Positions 8,860 to 16,281 of a stretch of DNA of 64,000 bases are shown here, piece by piece. The notes beneath the pieces are model-generated. The model was not told the DNA's origin. It searched no databases and was given only the letters and a program-made list of their open reading frames with translations. Origin of the DNA: Stenotrophomonas maltophilia (GTDB lineage: Bacteria > Pseudomonadota > Gammaproteobacteria > Xanthomonadales > Xanthomonadaceae); NCBI RefSeq assembly GCF_003205835.1, contig NZ_CP029773.1:3814501-3878500 (forward strand), in the 5' to 3' direction. The translations under genes were made by a program, and so were the position numbers. The stretch's first letter is position 1. Every line of letters starts with the position of its first letter.

Positions 8860-10281
8860 ATGCGTCGCCGCGTCCTTGCCATCGCATCCTCCCTCGCCCT
8901 GCTGGCCGCCCCGGCCTTCGCGGCGCCGCGTACCACCACCCTGCCCCCGGCGTCGCTGGCCACCGCCGCACAGCTGCGCGACCAGGCGCTGGCCGATGAC
9001 ACCGGCTGGAAGGTGGTCGAATCGCTCACCACCGAGATCGGTCCGCGCATCGCCGGCAGCGAGGCCGACGCCCGCGCCGTGGCCTGGGCCGAAGCCAAGT
9101 TCAAGGCCCTCGGCTTCGACAAGGTGTGGAAGGAACCGGTGACGTTCCCGAAGTGGGAGCGCCGCAGTGAACACGCCGCGGTGACCGGCAGGAACCCGCA
9201 GCCGCTGCAGATCACCGCGCTGGGCGGCAGCCCGGGCGGCACCGTTGAAGCCGAAGTGGTCCGCTTCGCCGACCTGGCCGCGCTGCAGGCGGCACCGGCC
9301 GGTTCGCTGAAGGGCAAGATCGCCTTCGTTGATTACCAGATGCTGCCGTTCCGCGATGGCCGCGACTACGGCCGTGGCGGCGCGATCCGCAGCAAGGGCC
9401 CGTCCGAAGCAATCCGCAAGGGCGCGGTCGGCTTCCTGATGCGCTCGGCCGGTACCGACTCGCACCGCGTGCCGCACACCGGCATCACCCGTTTCGATGA
9501 AGGCCTGACCCCGGTGCCGTCGGCGGCGCTGTCGGTGCCCGATGCCGACCAGCTGGCGCGCCTGCTGGCACGTGGCAGCACCACGGTGAAGGTGGCGCTG
9601 GACTGCGGTTGGGATGGCACCGCCACCTCGTACAACGTGATCGGTGAGATCACCGGCCGCAGCCTGCCGAAGGAAGTGGTGGTGATCGGTGGTCATCTGG
9701 ATTCGTGGGACCTGGGCACCGGCGCGGTGGATGACGGCGCAGGCGTGGGCATCACCATGGCCGCCGGCCACCTGATCGGCCAGCTCAAGCAGGCGCCGAA
9801 GCGCACCATCCGCGTGATCGCGTTCGCCAACGAGGAACAGGGGCTGTACGGCGGCAAGGCCTACGCCGAAGCGCACGCCAAGGATGTGGCCCTGCACCAG
9901 CTGGCTGCCGAGAGTGACTTCGGTGCCGGCCGCATCTATGCCTTCAATACCGGTTCGCCGAACCCGGAAGGCTCGCGCGAAGCGACGAAGCAGATTGCCG
10001 AGGTGATGAAGCCGCTGGGCATCGAGTACCAGGCCGACAAGGGTGGCCCGGGCCCGGACGTCGGTCCGCTGGCTGCCAAGGGCGGTGCGTGGGCATGGCT
10101 GGCGCAGGACGGCTCGGATTACTTCCACCTGCACCACACCGCCGACGACACACTGGACAAGATCGACCCGAAGGCGCTGGCGCAGAACGTGGCTGCCTAC
10201 ACCGTGTTCGCGTACCTGGCGGCGGAAGCCGATGGCAGCTTCGGCAGCGAGGCCAAGGCGACCACGCCGCCGAACGAGTGA
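8860..10281 (+). CDS. Secreted M28-family zinc metallopeptidase
   Basis: A 473-residue exported aminopeptidase-like enzyme. The signal peptide is MRRRVLAIASSLALLAAPAFA. A PA-like insert probably lies between about residues 120 and 250, and the two-zinc M28 catalytic region starts near residue 275. All usual ligands are visible: GGHLDSWD, VDDGAG, NEEQG, ESDFG and the late HHTADDT. The ATG at 8860 has GGAG six bases upstream; a TTG two codons earlier is less likely. It is probably a periplasmic or secreted aminopeptidase or carboxypeptidase Q-like enzyme; substrate unknown. Confidence 0.9.
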   Translation: MRRRVLAIASSLALLAAPAFAAPRTTTLPPASLATAAQLRDQALADDTGWKVVESLTTEIGPRIAGSEADARAVAWAEAKFKALGFDKVWKEPVTFPKWERRSEHAAVTGRNPQPLQITALGGSPGGTVEAEVVRFADLAALQAAPAGSLKGKIAFVDYQMLPFRDGRDYGRGGAIRSKGPSEAIRKGAVGFLMRSAGTDSHRVPHTGITRFDEGLTPVPSAALSVPDADQLARLLARGSTTVKVALDCGWDGTATSYNVIGEITGRSLPKEVVVIGGHLDSWDLGTGAVDDGAGVGITMAAGHLIGQLKQAPKRTIRVIAFANEEQGLYGGKAYAEAHAKDVALHQLAAESDFGAGRIYAFNTGSPNPEGSREATKQIAEVMKPLGIEYQADKGGPGPDVGPLAAKGGAWAWLAQDGSDYFHLHHTADDTLDKIDPKALAQNVAAYTVFAYLAAEADGSFGSEAKATTPPNE

Positions 10282-10285
10282 TGCG

Positions 10286-10308
10286 GTAGTGCCGGGCCAT
10301 GCCCGGCG
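10286..10308 (+). repeat. SMAG-type hairpin variant
   Basis: GTAGTGCCGGGC-CAT-GCCCGGCG, four bases after the M28 peptidase stop. Confidence 0.85.
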
Positions 10309-10383
10309 AGCGCAACTGGAAGCGCGGTGCGAACCAAGGTTCGCACCCACCGGCAATGGCGCACCCACCGGGCAATGGCGTGC

Positions 10384-10419
10384 GGTCAGAGCCCTCGCCT
10401 TGGCGAGGGATCTGACCCC
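10384..10419. repeat. GGTCAGA-type palindromic repeat, copy 4
   Basis: GGTCAGAGCCCTCGCC with its partner GGCGAGGGATCTGACC, between the convergent peptidase and symporter genes and close to the symporter stop. Confidence 0.8.
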
Positions 10420-10426
10420 GGTCCTG

Positions 10427-11878
10427 TCAGCCCTCCCACACGCTGGTGTTGCGTACACCCAGCAGCTTCGGATTGAACAGCGGATCCTTGCCCGCCTGGC
10501 GATGCTGTTCGTAGTCGCGCAGCGCCGCCAGCGCCGGCTTCTGCAGCAGCAGGATGGCGATGATGTTCAACCAGCTCATCAGGCCGACGCCGATGTCGCC
10601 CAGCGACCACGCGATCGTTGCACTGTTCACCGCCGAGTAGCCGGTCGCGGCCAGGAACAGCAGCTGGAACCCGCCCATCACCCACGGCGCGGGACGATCA
10701 CGGCACAGGTAGCTGATGTTGGTCTCGGCCATGTAGTACAGCGCCAGGATGGTGGTGAACGCGAACGGCAGGATCGCCAGCGCCACGAACGAGCGGCCGA
10801 ATCCCGGCAACGCGGATTCCACCGCATGCTGCACGAAGCGCGGCCCGGCCTCGACGCCGGGCAGATTGCCCAGCAGCAGGCGCGCCTCATCCGGAATGCC
10901 ATTCACTGCCGGGTCGTAGACGTTGTACAGACCCGTGGACAGGATCAGGAACGCGGTGGCACTGCACACCACCATCGTGTCGATGTAGACCGAGAACGAC
11001 TGCACCAGGCCCTGCTTGACCGGATGCGAAACTTCGGCGGCAGCGGCCGGATGCGCACCGCTGCCCATGCCGGCCTCGTTGGACAGCACGCCACGGCGCA
11101 CGCCCCACTGGATGGCGGTGCCGATCATTGCACCGAACGCGGCATCCACACCGAATGCGCTGCGCAGCACCAGCATGATCACCTCCGGTACTTTCTCTGC
11201 ATTGAGCACCATCACCAGCGCCGCCACCAGCAGATACGCCACCGCCATCAGCGGCACCACCCATTCGGCGACCCGCGCGATGCGGCGCACGCCGCCGATC
11301 AGGATCGCGCCCAGCACCACCAGCAGTACCGCCGTGGTGGTCATCACCGGCACGTTCCAGGCTTCGTTCACTGCACTGGTGATGGCGTTGGACTGGGTGC
11401 CGGCCAGCATCGCGCCCGCCAGTACGGTCACCAGTGCGAACAGCACCGCGTACCAGCGCTGGCCCAGGCCTTTTTCGATGTAGTAGGCGGGCCCACCGCG
11501 ATACTGGCCCTTGGCATCGCGGTCCTTGTAGATCTGCGCCAGCGTGGATTCGATGAAGGCACTGGACGCACCGAGGAAGGCCACGATCCACATCCAGAAG
11601 ATCGCGCCCGGGCCGCCAAAGGCGATCGCCATCGCCACGCCGGCGATGTTGCCGACCCCGACCCGGCTGGACAACGACAGCGACAGGGCCTGGAACGGTG
11701 ACACGCCGGATTCGGAGCGCTCATGACGGAGCATCAGGCGCAGCATGTCCGGCAGCGCACGCAACTGGATGAAGCGGGTGCGCACGCTGAAGTACAGGCC
11801 AGCGAGCAGGCACAGCACCACCAGGTACGGGCTCCAGACGACGCCGAGGATCGTGTTGACGATGGATTCGATGTTCAT
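10427..11878 (-). CDS. Sodium:alanine symporter (AGCS family), copy 1
   Basis: A 483-residue inner-membrane transporter of the alanine-or-glycine:cation symporter family, with about ten hydrophobic segments. Family signatures are FIQLRALPDMLRLM, RVGVGNIAGVAMAIAFGGPG and GGPAYYIEKGLG, followed by NEAGMGSG. It begins 10 bases after the outer-membrane protein gene ends, so the two are likely cotranscribed. A second member of the same family is encoded 2.1 kb away (13956-15467). Alanine or glycine uptake is the expected role. Confidence 0.92.
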   Translation of the reverse strand: MNIESIVNTILGVVWSPYLVVLCLLAGLYFSVRTRFIQLRALPDMLRLMLRHERSESGVSPFQALSLSLSSRVGVGNIAGVAMAIAFGGPGAIFWMWIVAFLGASSAFIESTLAQIYKDRDAKGQYRGGPAYYIEKGLGQRWYAVLFALVTVLAGAMLAGTQSNAITSAVNEAWNVPVMTTTAVLLVVLGAILIGGVRRIARVAEWVVPLMAVAYLLVAALVMVLNAEKVPEVIMLVLRSAFGVDAAFGAMIGTAIQWGVRRGVLSNEAGMGSGAHPAAAAEVSHPVKQGLVQSFSVYIDTMVVCSATAFLILSTGLYNVYDPAVNGIPDEARLLLGNLPGVEAGPRFVQHAVESALPGFGRSFVALAILPFAFTTILALYYMAETNISYLCRDRPAPWVMGGFQLLFLAATGYSAVNSATIAWSLGDIGVGLMSWLNIIAILLLQKPALAALRDYEQHRQAGKDPLFNPKLLGVRNTSVWEG

Positions 11879-11888
11879 CGGCCGCCCC

Positions 11889-12881
11889 TCAGAAGAACAT
11901 GCCCAGGGCGACCTGGGGGCTGATGATGCGGCCGGCGTTGCGCCCGGCCACGGTGAATTCGACGCCGGCGATCAGGCCCAGTGACGGACTGAAGTGGTAC
12001 TCCACGGCCGGCGCCAGGCTGACGTTGCGGCTGGCCGGACGGTGCTCTTCAATCCGTTCGATCACACCACTGCTGTTGCGTGCGAAGCCGCTCAGGCGCT
12101 GGCCGGTCTCGCGGCTTGCGGCCATTTCCATCACGCCCACCCAGCGTGGGTTGAAGCTGTACTCGGCGCCCACCGGCAGACCCAGTACCGAGCCGCGCGA
12201 AATGTGCCCCTGGAAGCTGTCGTCGGTGCCATACACGCTGGTGCCGGAAATGGCGGTGCGCGATGGGGCAGGACCGGCGCTGAGCTGGGCGCGCCAGCGC
12301 AGCGGGCGATCGTTGCCCAGCCACACCACCTGCTGCACGCCCAGCGCCGCAGTGGTGCGCTGCACGCCATCGCCTTGCGCATCCAGCGGATTGCCGGTGA
12401 TGCGGTCGTGGCTGCCGGTGCTGAAGCGCTGCACCAGCGCGACCGAGATGGCCGGACGGGTGCCATCGGCATTCGGCGCCTGCAGCAGGTACTGCAGGCG
12501 TGCCGTGGTGTCGCCGGCACGGAAGCCGCTGCTGCGCGCACTGCCGGATTCCGAGCGTGAGGCGCTGAGATTGACCTGGCCCATCACCCGGTCGCTGAAG
12601 CCGTAGATGATCGGCACCACGGTTGCCCACGCACCACTGCGCTCGGCGCTGCGGCGGCGATCCCCGTTGTTGTCGTAGTGATCGCGGCTGTCGACCCGCA
12701 CCAGATAGGGTTCGATGTACCAGTTGCCCTGCGGCAGGCCGGCCGGATTCGGCGTGATCAACGGGCCGGTGAAATTGACCCCGTCCAGGCTGCGCTCTCC
12801 GGCCTGCACCGCGGGTGACGCAAGCGCAGCGAGTGCCAGCACCAGGCAAGTGCGGCGTGTGCGGCGTTGGATTCGATGCAT
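11889..12881 (-). CDS. Outer-membrane beta-barrel protein of unknown function
   Basis: A 330-residue exported protein with a signal peptide (CLVLALAALASPAVQA, cleaved before GERSLDG). The rest is rich in alternating polar and hydrophobic strands and ends in FF, typical of outer-membrane barrels. Segments such as ISVALVQRFSTGSHDRITG and VGAEYSFNPRWVGVMEMA resemble porin-like channels or phenol-degradation meta-pathway-type barrels. The ATG at 12881 places the signal peptide at the N terminus; the frame upstream is open but unlikely to be used. Its position just ahead of the AGCS symporter hints at a joint uptake function, which is inference. Confidence 0.7.
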   Translation of the reverse strand: MHRIQRRTRRTCLVLALAALASPAVQAGERSLDGVNFTGPLITPNPAGLPQGNWYIEPYLVRVDSRDHYDNNGDRRRSAERSGAWATVVPIIYGFSDRVMGQVNLSASRSESGSARSSGFRAGDTTARLQYLLQAPNADGTRPAISVALVQRFSTGSHDRITGNPLDAQGDGVQRTTAALGVQQVVWLGNDRPLRWRAQLSAGPAPSRTAISGTSVYGTDDSFQGHISRGSVLGLPVGAEYSFNPRWVGVMEMAASRETGQRLSGFARNSSGVIERIEEHRPASRNVSLAPAVEYHFSPSLGLIAGVEFTVAGRNAGRIISPQVALGMFF

Positions 12882-13057
12882 GGAACCACTCCTGTACGAC
12901 GTTGGAAGGATCTCCACCGTGCGGCGCGGGAAACGGCCCAGCAATGAGATAAGTTCTAAAATTGCCTGTCGTTCGGTCAAGCGTGCTTGAAACAACGTGA
13001 GCTGACGCAGATGACCCAATTCTCCTGGCATGCACCGCTTGCGCTCTTGCACCGCGC

Positions 13058-13086
13058 AAAAGAAAACCCGGCCACAAGGGCCGGGT
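13058..13086 (-). terminator. Intrinsic terminator of the TrmH-type gene
   Basis: On the minus strand ACCCGGCC-CTTGT-GGCCGGGT is followed by TTTCTTTT, a good stem and U-rich tail. It lies about 30 bases beyond the stop of the methyltransferase gene. Confidence 0.8.
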
Positions 13087-13118
13087 CCTGGCATCAGCAC
13101 GGCATTGAAACCGCGCGA

Positions 13119-13955
13119 TCAGCCGTTGCGTCGGCTCGCCCACTGCGCCAGCAGCACCGCCGTGGCTGAGGCCACGTTCAGGCTCTCCACCGCGCCACTG
13201 CCGGGAATCGAGACCTGAAGGTCGCACTGGCCGGCCAGGCTGCGGTCCATGCCCTCGCCCTCTGCGCCCATCACGTACACCAACCGTTCCGGCAGCGATG
13301 CGCGGAATACGTCGTCACCGCCATCGACCAGGGTTGCCGCCAGGCCAAAACCGGCCGCACGCAGCTGCGACATTGCCTGCGCGGTCTCCGGCAGCTGTAC
13401 CAGCGGGACGGCTTCGGCACCGCCCTCAGCCACACGTGCGGCGGCACCGGACAACGCCAGCGTGCTGGCGGCCGGCAGCAGCAGTGCCTTGGCACCGAAG
13501 TGCGCGGCCGAGCGCAGGATCGCGCCCAGGTTGTGCGGGTTGCCCACGCCATCCAGCCACAGCGCCAGCGCCGGGCCGTCGCCGACCTGCTCCAGCCACT
13601 GCGCCAGTGGCAGTGCCGGTGCACGCAACACATCGGCCACCACGCCTTCGTGATGGGTGGTGCCGGCGAGCTTGTTCAGATCGCCGTCTTCAACCACGCG
13701 GTACCCCACGCGGTTGGCCACGCACCACTTCAGCAGCGGCTGCAGGCGCGCAATGCGTGCCTCCAGCAGGTACAGCTTGCGCAGCGCCTGCGGTCGCGCC
13801 TCGAACGCGGCCAGCACGGCATTCAGGCCGTACAGGCGCAGCTCCTCGCTGCCACCGCGCCCGCCACCGCCCGTGGCCGGCACCTCCGGGCGCGGCAACG
13901 GCGTTGCGCGCGGCGGACGGGCGGACGGGCGGCGGTTGTTCCAAGGGTTGTTCAC
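13119..13955 (-). CDS. TrmH/SpoU-family RNA 2'-O-methyltransferase (RlmB-like)
   Basis: A 278-residue SPOUT enzyme that methylates a ribose in rRNA or tRNA. The three SPOUT motifs are visible: NPHNLGAILR, LVYVMGAEGEGM and IPGSGAVESLNVASATAVLL. An N-terminal L30e-like substrate-binding domain (about 35-115) follows a proline/arginine/glycine-rich leader (1-35). The start is GTG directly after the TAA of the symporter gene, with AGGAGAG about eight bases upstream inside that gene, so the two are translationally close. RlmB is the best guess, but the family has several members with different targets. Confidence 0.88.
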   Translation of the reverse strand: MNNPWNNRRPSARPPRATPLPRPEVPATGGGGRGGSEELRLYGLNAVLAAFEARPQALRKLYLLEARIARLQPLLKWCVANRVGYRVVEDGDLNKLAGTTHHEGVVADVLRAPALPLAQWLEQVGDGPALALWLDGVGNPHNLGAILRSAAHFGAKALLLPAASTLALSGAAARVAEGGAEAVPLVQLPETAQAMSQLRAAGFGLAATLVDGGDDVFRASLPERLVYVMGAEGEGMDRSLAGQCDLQVSIPGSGAVESLNVASATAVLLAQWASRRNG

Positions 13956-15467
13956 TTACACACTCTCCTGCTTGCGCTGGCGCCAGAAATCAGCGTTCTT
14001 GATGCCCAGGGCATCAGGGTCGAACACCGGATCCAGGCCGAGCTTCTTCTGTCGTTCGTAGTCACGCAGGGCCAGCATTGCCGGCTTCTGGATGATGAGG
14101 ATGGCAATGATGTTCAGCCAGGCCATCAGGCCCACGCCGATGTCACCCAGCGCCCAGGCCAGGGTTGCATTATGGAACGCGCCGAACACCACCATGGCGA
14201 TGATGCCCAGGCGCAGCACCAGCACGGTCAGCGGGCGCTTCTTGTTGTGGTTCACATAGCTGAGATTGGTCTCGGCCATGTAGTAGTACGCCATGATGGT
14301 GGTGAAGGCGAAGAAGAAGATGGCGATGGACACGAACGCCGAACCCCAGCCCGGCAGCACCGCTTCCACGCCGGCCTGGGCGTAGCCCGCGCCTTCCGGA
14401 ATGCCGGCCAGGCCCTGGAAGATCGGCGGGGCGCCGGCACCTGCTGGCGAATACACGTTGTAGGTGCCGCTGGCCAGGATCAGGAACGCGGTGGCGGTGC
14501 ACACCATCATGGTGTCGAAGTAGATGGCGAAGGCCTGCACGTAACCCTGCTTGGCCGGGTGCGAGACTTCCGAGGCCGCTGCCGCGTGCGGGCCCGAGCC
14601 CTGGCCGGCCTCGTTGGCATAGATGCCGCGCTTGATGCCCCACTCCACCGCCAGGCCCATCATCGCGCCGAACGCGGCGTGGGTGCCGAAGGCGCTGCTG
14701 AAGATGATGTTGAACATCTCCGGCACGCGGTCGTAGTTGATGATCATGATGACGATGGCCATCAGGATGAAGCCGGCGGCCATGAACGGCACCACCACTT
14801 CGGCGAAGTTGGCGATGCGCTTGACGCCACCGAAGATCACCACGCCCAGCAGCAGCGCGACCACGATGCCGATGCCCAGCTTCAGCGCCTGCACCGATTC
14901 CAGGCCGAAGGCCTGGCCATCGAGCGGACCGCACAGCGCAGTGCCGCGGCAGGCGTTGATGATGCTGTCGGCGATGGCGTTGGCCTGCACACCGGGCATC
15001 AGGAAACCGGCGGCAATGATCGTGGCGATGGCAAAGGCCAGCGCGTACCACTTCAGGCCCATGGCCTTTTCGATGTAGTACGCCGGGCCACCGCGATAAC
15101 GGCCTTCGGCATCCTTGGTCTTGTAGATCTGCGCCAGGGTGCATTCCACGTACGAGGTGGACGCGCCGAGGAAGCCCATCACCCACATCCAGAAGATGGC
15201 GCCGGGGCCGCCGAAGGCGATGGCGGTAGCCACGCCGGCGATGTTACCGATGCCCATGCGGCCGGCCATCGACATGGCCAGGGCCTGGAAGGACGACACG
15301 CCAGCGTCGGATTTCTCACCCCTGACGGTGAGGCGGCACATCTCGAGGAAGCCGCGGATCTGCATGAAGCGCGTGCGCAGGCTGAAGAACAGGCCGGCGC
15401 CCAGGCACACGAAGATCAGTGCCTTGCTCCAGATGATGCTGTTGATGAAATGTACGGTAGCTTCCAC
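13956..15467 (-). CDS. Sodium:alanine symporter (AGCS family), copy 2
   Basis: A 503-residue multi-helix transporter paralogous to the gene at 10427. It shares RMGIGNIAGVATAIAFGGPG, RYRGGPAYYIEKAMG and NEAGQGSG. Between strongly conserved blocks it has an extra hydrophilic loop near residue 190-200 (NACRGTALCGPLDGQ). The start is GTG at 15467, preceded by GGAGAGA. The TrmH-type gene follows immediately, so both are likely on one transcript. Two AGCS carriers so close together suggest different substrates or conditions of use. Confidence 0.92.
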   Translation of the reverse strand: MEATVHFINSIIWSKALIFVCLGAGLFFSLRTRFMQIRGFLEMCRLTVRGEKSDAGVSSFQALAMSMAGRMGIGNIAGVATAIAFGGPGAIFWMWVMGFLGASTSYVECTLAQIYKTKDAEGRYRGGPAYYIEKAMGLKWYALAFAIATIIAAGFLMPGVQANAIADSIINACRGTALCGPLDGQAFGLESVQALKLGIGIVVALLLGVVIFGGVKRIANFAEVVVPFMAAGFILMAIVIMIINYDRVPEMFNIIFSSAFGTHAAFGAMMGLAVEWGIKRGIYANEAGQGSGPHAAAASEVSHPAKQGYVQAFAIYFDTMMVCTATAFLILASGTYNVYSPAGAGAPPIFQGLAGIPEGAGYAQAGVEAVLPGWGSAFVSIAIFFFAFTTIMAYYYMAETNLSYVNHNKKRPLTVLVLRLGIIAMVVFGAFHNATLAWALGDIGVGLMAWLNIIAILIIQKPAMLALRDYERQKKLGLDPVFDPDALGIKNADFWRQRKQESV

Positions 15468-15571
15468 GCGCGCTCTCTCCAGTCGGCGGGTTGTAAGGAC
15501 GTCCCGTCGGCTGGAGGGGACCGGTCGATTCTCCCTGATCGAAGGCCGCTGCGGTAGCGCCAGAAGGATGC

Positions 15572-15610
15572 GGTCGGATCCCTTGCGCAGCGCGCAGGGG
15601 CTCTGACCCC
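15572..15610. repeat. GGTCAGA-type palindromic repeat, copy 5
   Basis: GGTCGGATCCCTTGCGC and its partner GGGGCTCTGACC form a hairpin upstream of the AGCS symporter gene. Confidence 0.75.
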
Positions 15611-15632
15611 GGTTCTACCGTTTAGCGGGTTG

Positions 15633-15671
15633 GGGGTCAGAGCCCTTTTCTGCGAAAAGGGATCTGACCCC
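15633..15671. repeat. GGTCAGA-type palindromic repeat, copy 6
   Basis: GGGGTCAGAGCCCTTTT and AAAAGGGATCTGACCCC lie just beyond the acetyltransferase stop. Copies 5 and 6 stand 22 bases apart. Confidence 0.85.
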
Positions 15672-15678
15672 GGGCCAT

Positions 15679-16281
15679 TCAGGGCAGCTGCGTGCGCACC
15701 CGGGCAAAGCGGCGCAGGTCGTGCAGCACGCCGCGCTTGTAGACCGCGCAGCGGTCCACGCCTTCTTCCTGGAAACCGTTCTTTTCCAGCACACGGGCCG
15801 AGCCGAGGTTGAAGTCGACCACCCCGGCCTGCAGCCTGAACAGGCGAAGTTCGTCCATCACCCAGGGGGCGAACAGGCCGACCACCCGGGTCATCACTCC
15901 TTGGCCCCAGTAGGCCTGGCCCAACCAGTAGCCCAGCTCGGCCATGTGCCCGCGCTCGGCACTGCCCTGCTGGGCCCCGACGCTGCCGCAGGCCTGGCCG
16001 TCGATCTCGATGGCCAGGTTCAGGGTACCGGGGGCCAGCACGCGGCCGGCGAGGAAAGCTTCGCCATCCTCGCGCGTGTACGGGTACGGGAAGCGGTCGC
16101 GCAGGCCCCGCGACACCTCGGCGTCGTTGGCGTGGCGCAGCAGGGATTCGAGGTCTTCATTGCGCCAGGGGCGCAGCAGGAAGCCCTCGCCCTGCAGGTG
16201 TGGGGGCAGAGCCCTTTCCCCTTGGGAAAGGGATCCGACCCCGCCTGCCGTCCCGTTGGCGGTTGGATCAGGCATGGCCAC
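15679..16281 (-). CDS. GNAT-family N-acetyltransferase with repeat-derived N-terminal insert
   Basis: A 200-residue acetyl-CoA-dependent acyltransferase of the RimJ/RimL type. The GNAT body starts at GEGFLLRPWRNEDL and includes YWLGQAYWGQGVMTRV, the acetyl-CoA loop region, and NLGSARVLEKNGF. The start overlaps the end of the RND gene (ATG at 16281 or 16275), so translational coupling is likely. Odd feature: residues of about 14-27 (GVGSLSQGERALP) are encoded by a GGTCAGA-type palindrome (16202-16242) that stays in frame. No ATG, GTG or TTG lies between that insert and the domain, so the insert is probably translated. Substrate unknown. Confidence 0.8.
   Translation of the reverse strand: MAMPDPTANGTAGGVGSLSQGERALPPHLQGEGFLLRPWRNEDLESLLRHANDAEVSRGLRDRFPYPYTREDGEAFLAGRVLAPGTLNLAIEIDGQACGSVGAQQGSAERGHMAELGYWLGQAYWGQGVMTRVVGLFAPWVMDELRLFRLQAGVVDFNLGSARVLEKNGFQEEGVDRCAVYKRGVLHDLRRFARVRTQLP
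16202..16242. repeat. GGTCAGA-type palindromic repeat, copy 7, inside a coding region
   Basis: Arms GGGGCAGAGCCCTTTCCC and GGGAAAGGGATCCGACCCC. This copy lies within the 5' end of the acetyltransferase frame and keeps it open. Confidence 0.85.

Noticed and set aside
10043..11701. 552-codon plus-strand frame across the M28 gene end and symporter
   Set aside because: It crosses repeats and is antisense to a well-supported transporter gene; composition is that of a shadow.
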